The position numbers and the translations under genes were made by a program. From NCBI GenBank assembly GCA_024742475.1, contig JANSYI010000005.1, forward strand, positions 248,001 to 312,000: 64,000 nt of DNA. The letters run 5' to 3'. Under the pieces are notes generated by a model, which was given only the letters and a program-made list of their open reading frames with translations, did not search any database and was not told the DNA's origin. The DNA comes from a bacterium (GTDB lineage: Bacteria > Myxococcota_A > Polyangia > Nannocystales > Nannocystaceae). This document shows, piece after piece, positions 15,606 to 25,400 of this stretch (positions are counted from its first letter, which is position 1; every line of letters begins with the position of its first letter).

Positions 15606-15635
15606 GGTTCACTCGCAACGGAGCGAAAGCTGAAC
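15606..15635 (-). promoter_or_regulatory. Box 2 of the TTCAGCTT-N14-GTGGTCC promoter-like family
   Basis: Minus strand: TTCAGCTT (15634-15627), 14 nt, GTGAACC (15612-15606). Two mismatches in the second half. It lies in the 85-nt gap between the NYN gene stop (15655) and the Lon-TPR ATG (15569), about 36 nt from the start codon. It would let the protease gene be switched separately from the sigma-NYN pair. Confidence 0.65.
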
Positions 15636-15654
15636 CCAAGCGACCAAGAAATTT

Positions 15655-17100
15655 TCATCGCGCCCGAACCATGAGCGGAAGCTTCCGCAAGTGATGGAAA
15701 TGTTGACGATACTCGGGGAATAGCCGAAGAAGGTACTTGTCCTTGGTGGCCTGGATCGGCGTGACGCGGACCTCTCCCGGTGGCGTTCCGACGGGCAGGA
15801 GGCAGGCCACGGGCGTGCCGTTCACGCTGCCCGGTACGAGGGCTTCGGTCGTACGACTGACGCGTGCAGTCGCGGAGCCTGCATACGGGGCCCGCAGAAT
15901 GAGCTCTCGCCCGACACCGAGCGCACACCGCGCTGGGACCGTGAAACGGCCCTTGCAGCTGATGCCACTTTGCTCGAGCCGCGGCTTCGCGTCGGTCGTC
16001 GGTGTGGAGTTGGGCCCTGTACACGTCCACCACCATCCGCCGAGGGATCGCCCGAAATCGCGGCGAGCCTCGGCAACGAGGGAATCCCGGTCAGCGGCGA
16101 AGCGAACCTTCACGACATCCGTTCGGCTCAGGGTGCTCTCGTCGAGACCGTCGAAGACCCCCCAATCGTCGATGACACCGAAGTCACCACGGAACGAGCC
16201 CCCTGCCGCGAGAACGACCCCGGTTGGAAGGGTGGTGGCGAGGGTACCCGGAGGCGACTCGAAGCGAACCGCGCCCGCGCCCAATGGGGACGGGCTGGGA
16301 TTGGCGTAGCGTCCCGGCGGTACGCTGTCCCCACACAACTCCACACCGTCGCCCGGATCGAGTGGCCCCAGTCGCGGATGCTGCCCGGAAACGACCGCGT
16401 GCATGCGCCCAATTCCCCGCACGCTCTCGGTCGTGATGCCCAGCTGCGTCAGGAGGCCAGGACGACGCGCAACGAGCCCGGCGATCTCGTGCAGAGGAGT
16501 GCCGAGAGCGATGTCGACGAGACGCCCGGCGTGCGCGGCGACCCGCTCGTTGCTGGTGAGGGCAAGGTGCGGGTGTTCGGCCGGTTCATCCTTGAAGCCG
16601 TCGAGCTCGCCCGGAACGAAACGACGAGGCGCCGGCGTCTTCTTTCCCTTTCGGTGCCACGTCGACCGGCCCCCGGCCTTCTCGTCTCCGTACGCACGCA
16701 ACTTGCCGCCGATGGACTCCCGAAGCCCTTGGTCCTCGGTCAGGAGATGGACCGTGACCAGTCTGCCTTCGTGCGCGGGAATCGGCGCCGAGCCCAAGAG
16801 ACGCTCGAGGGCTGCGTCGGCAGACTCCTTGACCACCAATGTCAACGCGACCTCGAAGCCGCGAAGGGGAGCATCGCCCACGCTCGTCGCAATGCGCTCC
16901 GCAAGGGTACGCAAGGTCGCCGCCGAGACGTGGTGGTCAGCCGTGTCGAGGTTCATCGCGAACACCACGACGCACGGTGGCCCATCGACCTCGGCGATGC
17001 GTTCAGGGAGCGCCAGGTGTTCGAGCGGACCTCGGTCCCTCCGGCGGACGTTGTCGAGGTCGACGAGGACGAGCTGGATGTCATCCATGCGGGCCTCCAT
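15655..17100 (-). CDS. NYN/PIN-like domain protein
   Basis: 481 residues (an alternative ATG at 17088 gives 477). The N-terminal ~130 residues start QLVLVDLDNVR, the acidic first strand of NYN/PIN-like nucleases, and later carry LLTEDQGLRESIG, matching the distal acidic motif of that fold. A basic stretch (WHRKGKKTPAPRR) follows near residue 145. The remaining ~300 residues are beta-rich, with Gly/Pro loops, and unassigned. The start overlaps the end of the sigma gene by about 20 nt, so they are translationally coupled. Predicted role: RNase effector or RNA-processing partner in the sigma/Lon-TPR locus. Confidence 0.6.
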   Translation of the reverse strand: MEARMDDIQLVLVDLDNVRRRDRGPLEHLALPERIAEVDGPPCVVVFAMNLDTADHHVSAATLRTLAERIATSVGDAPLRGFEVALTLVVKESADAALERLLGSAPIPAHEGRLVTVHLLTEDQGLRESIGGKLRAYGDEKAGGRSTWHRKGKKTPAPRRFVPGELDGFKDEPAEHPHLALTSNERVAAHAGRLVDIALGTPLHEIAGLVARRPGLLTQLGITTESVRGIGRMHAVVSGQHPRLGPLDPGDGVELCGDSVPPGRYANPSPSPLGAGAVRFESPPGTLATTLPTGVVLAAGGSFRGDFGVIDDWGVFDGLDESTLSRTDVVKVRFAADRDSLVAEARRDFGRSLGGWWWTCTGPNSTPTTDAKPRLEQSGISCKGRFTVPARCALGVGRELILRAPYAGSATARVSRTTEALVPGSVNGTPVACLLPVGTPPGEVRVTPIQATKDKYLLRLFPEYRQHFHHLRKLPLMVRAR

Positions 17101-17752
17101 CGAGCTTCTCGGCGATCAGAACGCGGAGGCGCTTGCGGCCGTTGGAGGCGGCCTTCTGCACGTTCTGCTTGGCCTTCTCGTAGGTGTCGGCGCGGCCGGA
17201 CTCGTGCCACTGACGAGCGATGTCCACGAGCGGTGTGTCCTCGAAGTAGTGTGCCTGCAGGACGTCGCGGTAGGTGGGGTGGAGGTCTCCGATGGCCTCG
17301 CGAAGGATCGCGACGAGCTCGGCCGACTCGAACTCGTCCTCATGGGTTTGGCCGGAGCTGGCGCGCGGGATGCTGTCGGGGGCGTCGAGGTGCTTGCGGA
17401 AGCCGAAGCGCCCCTTGCCCTTGAGGATGTCGTTGGCCTTGTTGTGAGCCGTGCGGGTGACGTAGGCGTCTTCGCGCCCGTGCTGCGGTGGCGGGGTGCC
17501 GGTCCGGATGTTCTCGAAGAGCTTGAGGAACAGCTCGTGGGTCGCGTCCTCGAGGTCTGCGGTGACGCCCGCCTTGGAACACCGCTTCTTCAGCTCACGC
17601 TCCAGCCACGAACGCAGCGATCGGGCCAGCTCGTCTTCGAGGGGCTTGCGAGGCTCGGTGTCTGGGAGCTCGCGGAGCAGGGCGGCGATTTCGCTCGGGG
17701 GCTTCACGCGGGGGCGCGGTTGGAGGATCGCGCGGGTGGACGATGACGTCAA
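17081..17752 (-). CDS. Sigma-70-family (ECF-like) factor
   Basis: 223 residues with a TTG start; no internal Met codon competes. Sigma2-like helices (ADLEDATHELFLKLFENI, YVTRTAHNKANDIL) are followed by a sigma4-like region (LHPTYRDVLQAHYFEDTPLVDIAR ending near residue 180) and a basic C-terminus. It heads the minus-strand locus with the NYN, Lon-TPR and coiled-coil nuclease genes, and is the best candidate for reading the five TTCAGCTT/GTGGTCC boxes. No box was found upstream of the gene itself, so simple autoregulation is not supported. Confidence 0.75.
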   Translation of the reverse strand: MTSSSTRAILQPRPRVKPPSEIAALLRELPDTEPRKPLEDELARSLRSWLERELKKRCSKAGVTADLEDATHELFLKLFENIRTGTPPPQHGREDAYVTRTAHNKANDILKGKGRFGFRKHLDAPDSIPRASSGQTHEDEFESAELVAILREAIGDLHPTYRDVLQAHYFEDTPLVDIARQWHESGRADTYEKAKQNVQKAASNGRKRLRVLIAEKLDGGPHG

Positions 17753-17878
17753 ACGTCCGGCCGCCTGGCTGGTCCACGAACGGACCCCACGAAATCCAGC
17801 AGTTTCGTCTCCACGGACAGGTGCCCGTCGGCGGAGTTTGGAGTTCGTCCTGCGACCGCCCGCCGCTACTGTCCGCGT

Positions 17879-19249
17879 GTGAATCGCGTCCTCCGACTCG
17901 CCCTCGTATCAACGCTCTGCACCGCGGCCGGCTGCTACGATGGCGCAGACGACCCTCTCGATCCGGGCCGCAACGGCGAACGTCCGTACCCCACCAGTCT
18001 CGACGAGATCGAGCACGTGGACCAGCTCCCAGCACTCGAGGGAGAGGACGCCCTGCGAGAGATCGCTCGGGAGACACCACCGGTCGACCAGTACGAGTTC
18101 GTCGGCTACGCACGCCTCGAGGGCGAGCCCCTGTGGGTTCACGACGAAGAGCCGGAAGGCACTGTCGGCGAGGTCCTCGCTGCAGCTGGCATCCAGCTTG
18201 GCGACGCTCTGCAGGGTGTCGAGTTGCCCCCCGGCCTCGAAGAGACCGATGCGGCCCGCGGCATCTTGGTCAGCGCCGACGGTCGGGTCTTCGTCGAGCG
18301 TCTCGACGCCTTCGAGGCCCGCCTCCGCCACATCGCCAACATGCCCGAGGAGGGCATGAGCGGGCCCGGGGACGAGGGGTGGACACCGCCGGGGATGGAG
18401 GTACACCGCAGTGCGCTGTGGAGCCCGAGCGACCCGGCCGCCGGGGGGATCCATGGCTCGGACCAGCGCACGCCGATCACGAGTACCAGCTACCCCGAGC
18501 GAGCCGTCGGCGTGGCGATTCTGACGCCCGCGGCCAACAGCGGAAGCGTCTGGTCGGGGCCGATTCCGTGGCTCGGGCGCGGGTCTGGCGGGATGATCGG
18601 TCCCCGCGCCGTGATGACCGCAGCGCACGTCATCTCGAACAACAACAACGTCGTGGTCGCAGCCGCCGCCCCCGGGAAGCGCGGGAGGTCATGGAGCGGA
18701 GGAAACAACGACGTCGGGCCTGGCCCCAACTACAACTCATCCAGCAAGTTCCCGTTCGGCGCCCGGAGGGTCGTGTGGTATTTCTGGAATACTGGATACG
18801 ATGGCCACCCGCGCTACGACTACGGAGCGCTCATCCTTCAAGATCTTGCATGGTCGCCAGGCTGGATTCGTGCTGGTCACCAGAGCACGAGCTGGTTGGA
18901 CTACCGAAAGGGGTGGTACATGTTCGGGTATCCTGGCGGGAACTGCGCAAACAGTTTCGACGGAGATGGAACATGTGGCGGATACATGTACCGTATCAAG
19001 GGCGAGACACGCGACGTGCACCTGAACTATGCGATCCACTGGCTCGACACCCAACCGGGCCAGAGTGGGGCCCTGCTCTACTACCTGAAGAACAACGACC
19101 GCGTGGCCTATCTGATCAACCACGGCCACTGCGACGGCGTCCGCGACTGCGGCGTTGCCAAGAAGCTCAGGTCTGGCAGCTACAACGGTATTTGTTCAAT
19201 CGTGAACAGCTACCCGAGCAGCCACTTCTCGCAATCAGACTGTGACTGA
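17879..19249 (+). CDS. Secreted trypsin-like serine protease lipoprotein (S1 family)
   Basis: 456 residues, GTG start. Lipoprotein signal MNRVLRLALVSTLCTAAGC, then a pro-region of about 180 residues, then a chymotrypsin-fold domain: His in VMTAAHVIS, Asp in YDYGALIL and Ser in QPGQSGALL complete the triad. The spacing and the short loops resemble V8/glutamyl-endopeptidase-like S1 enzymes. The C-terminus has several cysteines (HCDGVRDCG). Probably outer-membrane-anchored or released, with a role in predation or nutrition. It overlaps or abuts the lipoprotein gene at 19251. Confidence 0.82.
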   Translation: MNRVLRLALVSTLCTAAGCYDGADDPLDPGRNGERPYPTSLDEIEHVDQLPALEGEDALREIARETPPVDQYEFVGYARLEGEPLWVHDEEPEGTVGEVLAAAGIQLGDALQGVELPPGLEETDAARGILVSADGRVFVERLDAFEARLRHIANMPEEGMSGPGDEGWTPPGMEVHRSALWSPSDPAAGGIHGSDQRTPITSTSYPERAVGVAILTPAANSGSVWSGPIPWLGRGSGGMIGPRAVMTAAHVISNNNNVVVAAAAPGKRGRSWSGGNNDVGPGPNYNSSSKFPFGARRVVWYFWNTGYDGHPRYDYGALILQDLAWSPGWIRAGHQSTSWLDYRKGWYMFGYPGGNCANSFDGDGTCGGYMYRIKGETRDVHLNYAIHWLDTQPGQSGALLYYLKNNDRVAYLINHGHCDGVRDCGVAKKLRSGSYNGICSIVNSYPSSHFSQSDCD

Positions 19250-19250
19250 G

Positions 19251-19940
19251 ATGCCAACTCGCTTGTCGCTCCTATGGTCCCTGCCCTTGGCGCTCGCGTC
19301 CGCATCGCCGCTCTCCGCGTGTTCCGTCGCGGCCGACTCGACTGCTGGCTGCGATGAGCAGCCGCCGGTGTCGCTTTCCCTGGACATGCTCCCCGACCCT
19401 CCGAATGGCAGTGAATGGTCGCTTGCCGAGATGCGCAGCGGTATCGAAGGCGTCCACCGAGGGATGATCTACCCGGTCCAGCATTGGGACGATCCTCCCG
19501 ACGACATCGCCCCGGAGTTGTTCTCCCCCATCGTGCTCGAGGCGAGTCTCCTCCCCGAAGCGGACCTCATCGAGTTCGAGAGCAGGCCGGGTCTCGGCTC
19601 CGACTGCGACATGCAAGACATCGTGTTCTACGCGGACCTCGAGCTGCGACTCGAAGACGGGAGCGTCCTCGGAAGCGCAGAAGCCGTGGCCTTTCACGCC
19701 GTCGCTGGCTCGAGCTGGACCGCAAACTCGTTCTCGGTTCTCACCAGTGACCCCCTCGCGTCCGTGCTGCAAGAGAGCCCCACGGCCCTCCCGGACTCCA
19801 TCCAGGTCACCGTGGTGTTCCAACTCGACCCCGACGAGGAAACTCCCACGCAGCTCATGCTCGGCGGGACGACCGAGGCGGGCGCGTTCGACCACCTCGG
19901 GGTGGCGCATCTCGATGAGCGCGAACCCTTGGGCGAGTAG
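19251..19940 (+). CDS. Predicted lipoprotein, hypothetical
   Basis: 229 residues from the ATG at 19251; a GTG at 19242 overlapping the previous stop is the alternative. Signal with lipobox LSAC near residue 25. The mature part is acidic and beta-rich (IVLEASLLPEADLIEFE, FYADLELRLEDGS, VTVVFQLDPDEE). No family is recognised. It follows the S1 protease gene directly, so co-expression with it is likely. Confidence 0.6.
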   Translation: MPTRLSLLWSLPLALASASPLSACSVAADSTAGCDEQPPVSLSLDMLPDPPNGSEWSLAEMRSGIEGVHRGMIYPVQHWDDPPDDIAPELFSPIVLEASLLPEADLIEFESRPGLGSDCDMQDIVFYADLELRLEDGSVLGSAEAVAFHAVAGSSWTANSFSVLTSDPLASVLQESPTALPDSIQVTVVFQLDPDEETPTQLMLGGTTEAGAFDHLGVAHLDEREPLGE

Positions 19941-19972
19941 GCGCCGCGGGACGAGCATGCGGAATAGACGCG

Positions 19973-20488
19973 CTACGGCCTCGCCTTCCCGTGCGTGATC
20001 TCGGAGAGCACAGAGAGGCCGGGCACCCGTTGGGCTGCGCTCGAGTCGACGATGGCGGCGATGCGATCGGGGCCGATGACGATGGGTTGCACGAACGACC
20101 GTCCAAGCGCATCCACGTCGATCCGCTCAGCGCACCACGCCGCGACGTCTCGCTCTGGAGCGAGCACGACGAGCCAGGTGGGGCACTGGCGTTCGGACCG
20201 CAAGACACACTGCAACACCGGCCAGATGAACCGCTTCTCGGGGTCCGGGGCGAGCTGAACATCGAAGGCCATCAGCTCGGCGGGTTCTGGCGAGCCGTCG
20301 CGCACGAACTCGAACACGAGGTCGGCCCGGCAGTCGAGAGCCTCCAGCTGACTGTAGACCTGCTCGTGTAGACGCAGCTGGAGGTCGTCGGAGAGTGCGC
20401 GCCCGGTGGCCGATTCGACGAGGATGCGGGCGAGGGCTTCGTTTTCGCGGACCAGGGAGACGAGTTCCTCGTGCAACTGAGACGGCAT
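19973..20488 (-). CDS. Rpn/PD-(D/E)XK-like family protein
   Basis: 171 residues. Starts MPSQLHEELVSLVREN, followed by CRADLVFEF, MAFDVQLAPDPEKRFIWPV and later GPDRIAAIVD. This order is familiar from a large family in actinobacteria and myxobacteria related to Rpn-type PD-(D/E)XK nucleases (MPS.LHE, YRADLV, VEVQL...KR..WP). The usual C-terminal helical extension is missing; a stray copy of such a C-terminus lies at 52323-52523. Whether it is active is unclear, because the expected E-x-Q/K strand reads FDVQ. Confidence 0.55.
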   Translation of the reverse strand: MPSQLHEELVSLVRENEALARILVESATGRALSDDLQLRLHEQVYSQLEALDCRADLVFEFVRDGSPEPAELMAFDVQLAPDPEKRFIWPVLQCVLRSERQCPTWLVVLAPERDVAAWCAERIDVDALGRSFVQPIVIGPDRIAAIVDSSAAQRVPGLSVLSEITHGKARP

Positions 20489-20671
20489 CGAGGAAACGTA
20501 GTGGGTGAAAGAGCGCGGGGCGAGGCTCGAGCGTGTCGGGGGACAGGGGGCGTTGACGGCGGCTTCCTCCAGGCGTACAGTGTAAGCAGTCTTCGATCAA
20601 GGCGGATGCTAGAGAGGCATCTGCGAGATGTCGCGTGCCGCGGTATATGCTTTTGGCCCCGGTCCACACAA

Positions 20672-21163
20672 ATGATCCAGGTCAAGGTAGATGACGAGCT
20701 GGTGGTTGGAAAGCGCCACCCCTATCCTCTTGAGGGTCGAGTTTGCGTGCACATTCTGGCCCCATACAGGGAATGTGCGGCCGACGACAGGCAGGGCGAC
20801 CGGGCAGAACACCAGGCGGAGGAAGACCTTCTTCGTCGGCTCTACCGCGTCTGTCGATGGGCCGAAGAGAACGGCTCCCTACTGCGAGAGCTGAACAAGC
20901 GGTTCGAGGCCGAGTTGGCCCGAGACGACTCGGTCTTGAGCCCAACCGGGCTCTCCGAGAAGCTCATGGCTGAGCCGGCGGGCAAAGACCGAATCCATGC
21001 GCTCTGCTTGATGTCTGACCGCTACGATAGCAAGCTCTGTCACCTAGTACGGCAGCACTCAGCCATGCTTGGATGCCCAGATCTAGATGTTGCCGAATCC
21101 AGCTGGGAGTTTCTAGCGCTCAACGACTTCTATGAAGACCGAGTCCCGCACGGCGCCAAGTAG
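20672..21163 (+). CDS. Hypothetical protein, first gene of a possible two-gene defence unit
   Basis: 163 residues from the ATG at 20672. The central segment is helical and charged (QAEEDLLRRLYRVCRWAEENG) and there are scattered cysteines. No domain is recognised and no signal peptide or membrane segment is present. It is followed after 44 nt by a PD-(D/E)XK protein on the same strand, next to a type I restriction system, so a defence role as partner or immunity protein is possible; this is guilt by association. Confidence 0.5.
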   Translation: MIQVKVDDELVVGKRHPYPLEGRVCVHILAPYRECAADDRQGDRAEHQAEEDLLRRLYRVCRWAEENGSLLRELNKRFEAELARDDSVLSPTGLSEKLMAEPAGKDRIHALCLMSDRYDSKLCHLVRQHSAMLGCPDLDVAESSWEFLALNDFYEDRVPHGAK

Positions 21164-21207
21164 CCCTCGCCTCGGGCGCGACTAGGACACCAACCGGAAC
21201 CGTTCCC

Positions 21208-22404
21208 ATGAATAGCCAGTCTAGCGAATCACCAAGGACTTTGCTCGACGACCTGCGAATGACGCTCAACGAGGAGGGGTTGTTCACTGCGTTCCTCGTC
21301 GCGCTCCTGCGCAGGAACGAATCGGTTCGGGCCAAGTTCCTCGAATGGGTCGAAACGTCGTCGGGACTTGAACTCGGAGACCCGTCCGACTGGGACGTCG
21401 AGGGAGAGGCCCGGCGCGCGGTCGGAAACGAGTTCGGGCGAGGTGACCTGTTCGTCGATATGCTGTTCTCGAACAAGGCCAAGCAGTCCGAGATCTGGTT
21501 CGAACACAAGATCGGCGCTGGGCTCGGCCGATACGGAAAGAATCGCGAGTACGACCAGATCGACAAATACCTTGACGCGGCGCATCGACGAAGCACCCAA
21601 CAGCGGCGCGTGTCGGTTCTCCTGATAGCGGCTCGGCCCCTCGGTCTGGGCAAGCATCAGGAACCTTCGGCAAAGCACCAAACAACTGAAGGGGTAGGGC
21701 TGGTCTGGTGCGGCACCAGCGGCCACCTTTTCTGGCGCGACTTCTTTGGACCGGCAAAGAAGGCGGTCGAAGAACTCGCGCCCGGTTTGGACCGGGACGT
21801 TGCAGTGGACTTCATACAATGGTGGTCTACGCTGCCTCACATGACCCCGGTGGACATACCCTCGGATTGGGCTGGGCTCTTCCCGCGGGAGGGGAACAAG
21901 TTTCCACGCTCGGCCCTACAAGATCTGTGGGGTGCAGAACTGGTGGCGGCCGAGGAGTACGGGTGGCGGCTCGAAGCGCAACCCTACGCTGGGAACTCGC
22001 ATACCTATGCGGTTCCGGCATCCGATGACGTTCGGCAAGCCATGGTCGCAGCGCTGGAGACTCCCGAGAAGTGGCAGGGGTGGGCATCCAATCCTCGGCA
22101 GGCGTTCGCTGCTGAAACGGTGGAGGTCTCCATCGCCGGACCAGGCATTCCCAGCGACCTCTCTTTTGCAACCGGTAGGGCGGGTAATCGCCAGTGGGCT
22201 CTGGCTATCACGCAGGACGGGGGCATTTATCGAAACACCCGGGCCCGCGTACTCATCGAGGTTGGTGCCTGGAGTGGCGCGTCAGCCCAGGATCGGGAGC
22301 GACGGTTGTGCGAGGCGGTGCTCTCGGCCCGCGGAGTCCTCGAGAAGCATTGCAAGCTTCAGCTCGGGGCGGAAGGTTCGACGCCAGCTCCACACGGGGT
22401 GTAG
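21208..22404 (+). CDS. PD-(D/E)XK nuclease superfamily protein
   Basis: 398 residues. The core EFGRGDLFVDMLFSN, then EIWFEHKIGAGLG and EYDQIDKYLD follows the D-(x)n-E-x-K plus Q/Y helix layout of PD-(D/E)XK enzymes, near residues 75-130. An N-terminal helical part (TAFLVALLRRNE) resembles the start of the PD-(D/E)XK family labelled PDDEXK_4 in domain databases. The C-terminal half is unassigned. It is convergent with hsdR and separated from it by 31 nt. A DNA-cleaving effector is likely, but its trigger is unknown. Confidence 0.6.
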   Translation: MNSQSSESPRTLLDDLRMTLNEEGLFTAFLVALLRRNESVRAKFLEWVETSSGLELGDPSDWDVEGEARRAVGNEFGRGDLFVDMLFSNKAKQSEIWFEHKIGAGLGRYGKNREYDQIDKYLDAAHRRSTQQRRVSVLLIAARPLGLGKHQEPSAKHQTTEGVGLVWCGTSGHLFWRDFFGPAKKAVEELAPGLDRDVAVDFIQWWSTLPHMTPVDIPSDWAGLFPREGNKFPRSALQDLWGAELVAAEEYGWRLEAQPYAGNSHTYAVPASDDVRQAMVAALETPEKWQGWASNPRQAFAAETVEVSIAGPGIPSDLSFATGRAGNRQWALAITQDGGIYRNTRARVLIEVGAWSGASAQDRERRLCEAVLSARGVLEKHCKLQLGAEGSTPAPHGV

Positions 22405-22435
22405 TGTTGCCACGGGGGAGCCTTGCGGAGGGGCC

Positions 22436-25400
22436 TCACCCCGCGTGCGCCCAGTCCTTGCACACATGCTCGGCCTGCTCGATCACCGTCACCAAAGCCG
22501 CCTCGGCCTTGTCGGGCGGGTACCCGTGCTTGCGCAGCAGCTTCTTCACCTTCCGCCGCATGTCGGCCCGTACGGCCTCCTTCTGCGTCCAATCGATGGT
22601 CACGGACCTCCGGATCGCGGCCACCAGATCTTGGGCGATCTTGCCGAGCACGTCGTCCTTCATGACCTCCTTCACGCCGCCGTGGTCGACGAGCGCGTCG
22701 TAGAACGCCATCTCGTCCTCGGTGAGCCCCATCTCCGCGCCCTGGTTGGGTAGGGCCTGCATCTCGCGGCCGGTCTCGATGAGTTGGAGGATGACGTCGG
22801 CGGCGTCGAGGGTGCGGTTCTGGTAGCTCTTGAGCGTCCGGTCGAGCATCTCGGAGAACTTCCGGCCCTGGACGACGTTGCGGTTGCCGACGGTCTTGAT
22901 CTCGTCGGCGAGGAGCTTGCGGAGCATCTCGATCTGAAGGTTCTTCAGCGGGCTCTTCTTGACGTTCTCGAGGAACTCGTCGCTGAGGATGGAGATGTCG
23001 GGCTTGGGGATGCCGGCGGCGTCGAAGATGTCGACGACCTCGTCGGAGGTGACGGCCTTGGAGACGATCTGGCCGACGGCGGCGTCGAGCTCCTCCTCGG
23101 TCTTGCCGCTGCCGCCGACGGTGTACTTGAGCAGGTTGTTCTGAACGCCCTGGAAGAAGGCGACCTCGTCGCGCATCCAGCGGGCCTCCTCGTGGTGCAT
23201 GGCGATGCCGACGGCGACATTGAGGCGCTTCATGGCATCGAGGTAGCGCTGGCGGCCCTCACGGGAGCCGACGGGGACCTCGGGGAGGGGTCCGAGCTTG
23301 TCGTCGTTGTGACGGAGGAACTCGAGCATGACGTGCATGACGCTGCGCCACAGGCCCGGAGGCGGCGTCTTGGAGCGGTGGGCAGCGTCGAGACGGGCCT
23401 CGACGGCGTCGCGGACGGCGTGGTCGAGGCTCGACCACTGCTCGCCGCCGTCGCGGGCGATGAAGGCCTTCTCGGCGAGCTTGAGCTTGTAGGGGCTGGC
23501 GTCGACCTTCTGGAGCTTGACGATGAGGGTGCCCAGGCCGACCTTGCCCGAGCCGAGGGCGGCGGCTTGCTGCGGGGCGACCTTGGTGAACAGCTTTCGA
23601 ATGAACGGTTCGAGCTGCAGGGCGATGATGTCGTTTTGGGCTGTCAGCTTGGTGCCGGTAGGTGCGGGCTTGCCGAGCAGGGTGCGCAGGGCGTCAACGA
23701 CCTTGTCGTACAGGGCCTCGTCGCCGGTGCCGAGGTCGGCGGCGAGAAAGGACATGAGCCGGAGGATGCGGTTGCGCGTTCGCGCGGCGGGCTCGTCGAG
23801 ACTGGCGACATAGCCCGTTGCCTTGGGGTGCTCCCAGCCACCGAAGATGGTGACGAGCCGGCCCAGCTCCTCCTTGGTCAGCGGGGCGGTGTCGCGACCG
23901 CAGATGAAGTCGGCGGCCTTGGCGAGGGCGGCAAGGCGCGCGGTGGGATCGGTGCCGAAGTAGCCCGAGTAGTCGTGACCGTGGAACATGTCCTTGACGA
24001 TCTGGAACTTCTCCTCGAGGACGGGCAGGGTCTCCTCGACGGGCGGAGCGACGGGGCGGTCTTCGCCTTCACCGCTGTACTTGTCGACGGCTTCGCGCAG
24101 GGGCTCGGCGAGGCCGAGGTAGTCGACGACGAGGCCGTTGGGTTTGCCCTTGAACACGCGGTTGACGCGGGCGATGGCCTGCATGAAGCCATGGCCCTTC
24201 ATGGGCTTGTCGACATAGAGGGTGTGGGCGCACGGGGCGTTGAAGCCGGTGAGCCACATGTCGCGGACGATGACCATGCGCAGGGGGTCGTCGGGGTCCT
24301 TGAAGCGGTTCTCGATCTCCTTGAGCGCGGGCTTGGGGCGCAGGTGCTTCTGGAACTCGGGGGGGTCCTTGGCGGAGCCGGTCATGACGACCTTGAGGCC
24401 GCCGGCGTCGTCGCCCTCGGCGTCCCACTCGGGGCGGAGCTCGACGATCTTCTGGTAGAGGGCGACGGCGATCCGGCGCGACATGCAGACGACCATGGCC
24501 TTGCCGGGGACGAGCTCGCAGCGGCGGTCGAAGTGCCGGAGGAGGTCCTCGGCGATGAGGCCCAGGCGCTGATCGGTGCCGACCATGGCTTCGAGACGGG
24601 CCCAGCGGCTCTTGAGCTTGCCCTTGGCGGCCTCCTCCTCGCCCTCGGTGACCTCGGCGAAGTCCTCGTCGACGACGGGCTTGTTGGCATCGGGGAGGTC
24701 GATGCGGGCCATCCGGGCCTCGTAGAGCAGGGAGAGGATGGCGCCGTCCTCGACGGCCTGGGTGACGGGATAGGTGTGGATGTAGTGGCCGAAGACGGCC
24801 TCGGTGCTGCGGTCGTCGGACTCGATGGGTGTGCCGGTGAAGCCGATGAAGCTGGCGTTGGGCAAGGCGTCGCGGAGGTTGCGGGCGAAGCCCTCGACGA
24901 ACTCGTACTGGCTGCGGTGGGCCTCGTCGGCGACGACGACGATGTTGCGGCGATCGGAGAGCTGGGGATAGGCCTCGCCCTTCTTGGTGCCGAACTTCTG
25001 GATGGTGGTGAAGACGACGCCACCGCTGGCGACCGAGAGCAGCTCGCGGAGGTTCTCGCGGGTCTCGGCCTGGACGGGGGCGGGGAGCAGACCCTTGGCG
25101 GCGGCGAACTGGTCGAAGAGTTGGCCGTCGAGGTCGTTGCGATCGGTGAGCACGACGATGGTGGGGTTCTCCATCCCGGGCTCGCGGATCAGCTTGGCGG
25201 CGTAGATCGCCATCGCGATCGACTTGCCCGCGCCCTGGGTGTGCCAGACAACGCCGATCCGGCGATCACCCTGGCGGGGCTCGCCGCTCTTGGTGGGCTT
25301 CTGCGACTTGGGTGCGGAGGCGCGAAGGGTGTGGGCCACGGCCCGGTTGACGGCGTGGAACTGGTGGTAGCCGGCGATCTTCTTGATCAGGCCGTCGTGG

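Noticed and set aside
17753..17878. Possible sixth box upstream of the sigma gene at 17752
   Set aside because: GTGGACC occurs at 17777-17771 on the minus strand, but the bases 14 nt upstream read CTGGATTT rather than TTCAGCTT.
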